A stretch of 64,000 nucleotides of DNA, taken from Dyadobacter endophyticus (GTDB lineage Bacteria > Bacteroidota > Bacteroidia > Cytophagales > Spirosomataceae). A program made the position numbers and the translations under genes. Shown here piece by piece: positions 62,170 through 64,000 of this stretch (its first letter is position 1; every line of letters starts with the position of its first letter). The stretch is from assembly GCF_014641595.1 (NCBI RefSeq), contig NZ_BMIA01000004.1, positions 1-64,000 on the forward strand. The letters run 5' to 3'. Under the pieces are notes generated by a model. It did no database searches. It saw only the letters and a list, made by a program, of their open reading frames with translations, and had not been told where the DNA came from.

Positions 62170-64000
62170 ATGACACCTAGACTTTTATTTACACTCATTT
62201 TTGTTTCACTATTTTTATCTGTACCCGGCTATTCTCAGCAGGCGACGGTTGCGTCGGGTGACGCACGCCGTGTGTCGGGAACGGTTTCAGATATAAAGGG
62301 AGGTGGAATTCCCGGTGCAAATGTTTCTGTCGTAGGAACTACCACCGGCGTAATTACCGACGCAAAGGGAATGTTTTCTGTGGATGTACCCAACAGTCAG
62401 GCGGTACTTCGCTTTTCATTTATTGGCTACAAGACCACCGAGGTTACCGTTGGTAATAAGAATCAGTTTAGCATCACCATGGAAGAGGATTCCAGGACAC
62501 TGGACCAATTGGTAGTGGTGGGTTATGGTACACAGAAGAAAAAGGACCTGACAGGCGCCGTAAGCTCCATCGGTAATGAAAGCCTGAACCTCGGGGGTGC
62601 TACTTCCAACGTAGCGCAGGCGTTTCAGGGAAGAGCGGCAGGTGTGCAGGTGAGCCAGTCCAACTCCGCTCCCGGTGGCTCGACGGTCGTCCGTGTGCGA
62701 GGTGGAAATTCCATTTCCTCGACCAACGAACCGCTATATGTGGTAGACGGATTTCCTTCCGAAACTGGAAAAGAGATAAACCCGAACGATATCGATGATA
62801 TTCAGATATTGAAAGACGCCTCGGCTACCGCCATATACGGGGCAAGGGGTGCGAACGGTGTTGTGATAATCACCACAAAACGAGGTAAGACGGGCAAGCC
62901 TACGGTGACTTTGGATAGCTACTATGGGATTCAAAAAGTAGCCAGCTCGTATGATAAAATGACTGGTTTACAGGCCATGCAAATCACCAATGCTAAAAAT
63001 CAGGAGAGAGGTTTGCCCCCTACCTACACACCGACAGATCTGGCGAGCGGGACCAACACCGACTGGTTCAAGCTGGCCACCCGTGATGCAAAAGTACAGA
63101 GCTACAGTTTAACTGCCAGTGGTGGAAATGAGGATACCCGCGTGGCGCTTTCACTTAACTATTTCTCTCAGGACGGAGCGCTTAAAAATACCGATTATGA
63201 CCGGTATTCTATCCGCTTAAACTTGGATAAACAATTTGGTAAACGCTTTAAAATGGGCGCGAATATGTACGGGGCGCATACTTTCTCTATGTACAAAAAT
63301 TATGACGGTAACATTCAGCCATCCAATGTGATGTATGGAATCCTGTCTGCTTCGCCCGCAATAGCTGCCTACAATGCTGACGGGACATACGCTAGATTTC
63401 AGGGCCGCGATAACTCCATTGCTTGGTTGCTGGAACCCGTCAACCACCTTTATGGCAACAAGATCAATATCAACACATTTATAGAATATCAGTTTACCGA
63501 TGCATTATCCTTCAAGGTGAATGCCGGTACGGAATACAACGCATCGAAGGAAGGCACTTATTTGCCGCGTACCCTTGTAGATGGGGAAAAAGTAAGGGGC
63601 CGTGCGACGGTCCAGGAAAATACGGCTGCCCGAAATCTTGTAGAAGGTTATTTTACCTATGTCAAAACCTTCGGGGCCCATTTTATTAATGCTGTTGCAG
63701 GAGTATCGATGCAAGACGATATCGTCGAAAACCATTTTTCGGCTGTTCAAAATTTTAGTACAGATGCGTTTCTTTACAATAATCTTGGAGCCGGTACGCA
63801 ACGCGTGCTCTCAACAAGCTCCAAAACAAATACTAAAATTGCTTCCGCCTACGGACGTATTAACTACGCATTTAAAGATAAATACCTGGCCACCTTTACT
63901 ATCCGGAGAGACGGATCGTCCCGCTTCGGACCAAACAACCGCTACGGTTACTTCCCATCCGGTTCAGTCGCCTGGCGTCTCGGTGATGAAGATTTCGTAA
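62170..64000 (+). CDS. SusC/RagA-family TonB-dependent outer membrane receptor (partial)
   Basis: At least 610 residues, open at the window's right edge. A signal peptide (ending GYSQ) is followed by a CarboxypepD-regulatory-like domain (VSGTVSDIKGGGIPGANV). The TonB-box-like/SusC linker is LVVVGYGTQKKKDLTGAV. A plug domain follows with YVVDGFP, ILKDASATAIYGARGANGVV, then the start of the beta barrel. SusC proteins import oligosaccharides or peptides with a SusD partner, expected beyond position 64000. No stop or frameshift is seen within the window. Confidence 0.97.
   Translation, partial: MTPRLLFTLIFVSLFLSVPGYSQQATVASGDARRVSGTVSDIKGGGIPGANVSVVGTTTGVITDAKGMFSVDVPNSQAVLRFSFIGYKTTEVTVGNKNQFSITMEEDSRTLDQLVVVGYGTQKKKDLTGAVSSIGNESLNLGGATSNVAQAFQGRAAGVQVSQSNSAPGGSTVVRVRGGNSISSTNEPLYVVDGFPSETGKEINPNDIDDIQILKDASATAIYGARGANGVVIITTKRGKTGKPTVTLDSYYGIQKVASSYDKMTGLQAMQITNAKNQERGLPPTYTPTDLASGTNTDWFKLATRDAKVQSYSLTASGGNEDTRVALSLNYFSQDGALKNTDYDRYSIRLNLDKQFGKRFKMGANMYGAHTFSMYKNYDGNIQPSNVMYGILSASPAIAAYNADGTYARFQGRDNSIAWLLEPVNHLYGNKININTFIEYQFTDALSFKVNAGTEYNASKEGTYLPRTLVDGEKVRGRATVQENTAARNLVEGYFTYVKTFGAHFINAVAGVSMQDDIVENHFSAVQNFSTDAFLYNNLGAGTQRVLSTSSKTNTKIASAYGRINYAFKDKYLATFTIRRDGSSRFGPNNRYGYFPSGSVAWRLGDEDFV

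Noticed and set aside
1..64000. CRISPR arrays, intact insertion sequences, rRNA operons
   Set aside because: No array-like repeats, transposase ORF or rRNA-like sequence was seen in the window.

Overview
The window looks like a chromosomal segment of a Bacteroidota bacterium, most likely a Cytophagales/Spirosomataceae member such as Dyadobacter or a relative. The genus is an inference; the phylum is well supported. Evidence includes a SusC/RagA TonB receptor running off the right edge, two very large secreted proteins with C-terminal type IX secretion (Por) sorting domains, many lipoproteins, a one-protein hybrid two-component regulator, a LytS/LytR pair, an ImuA-ImuB-DnaE2 cassette and several -7 boxes of the Bacteroidota type TAnnTTTG.

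Layout. Positions 0-1.6 kb hold an apparently 5'-truncated hydrolase and a small secreted protein. Positions 1.7-9.4 kb hold a compact leftward SOS mutagenesis operon (imuA, imuB, dnaE2, an unknown gene, SRAP) facing a self-cleaving HTH-S24 repressor across a 69-bp promoter/operator region. Positions 9.5-14.9 kb are AT-rich accessory DNA: a HEPN-like protein, unknown proteins, a DUF6876 gene of a type usually found on mobile elements, and lipoproteins. Positions 15-24 kb hold a hydrolase, two tandem DUF4394 lipoproteins, the hybrid regulator and a membrane-anchored PAF-acetylhydrolase-like protein. At 25.17-25.26 kb a bare 3' fragment of a tmRNA (or tRNA-Ala) with its terminator marks a probable integration-site scar.

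Positions 25.7-41 kb are a patchwork of small oxidoreductase and stress genes with their regulators (AraC, Crp/Fnr, HxlR, OsmC, SDR, NmrA-like, VOC, DJ-1, isochorismatase fold). Many are broken, truncated, fused or frameshifted, and promoters and operators are often left in front of remnants. Two regulatory arrangements can be read from sequence. The first is an OsmC-AraC operon and a neighbouring membrane-protein gene that share a 17-bp operator core at the same distance from a -7-like box. The second is a set of FNR-type boxes beside two Crp/Fnr genes.

Positions 41-45 kb hold secreted hydrolases, one preceded by three 16-bp palindromic tandem repeats. Positions 45-52 kb hold a 1310-residue FG-GAP surface protein and a LytTR two-component pair. 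Positions 52-55.7 kb hold an AraC/alcohol-dehydrogenase remnant fusion, a subtilisin lipoprotein, a dead aldo/keto reductase and an AraC regulator. Positions 56-64 kb run rightward: a Planctomycete-type cytochrome (PSD1) lipoprotein, a phytanoyl-CoA-dioxygenase-like enzyme, an M43 metalloprotease and the start of the SusC receptor.

All calls are from reading the sequence. No database search was possible, so family names are by recognition.
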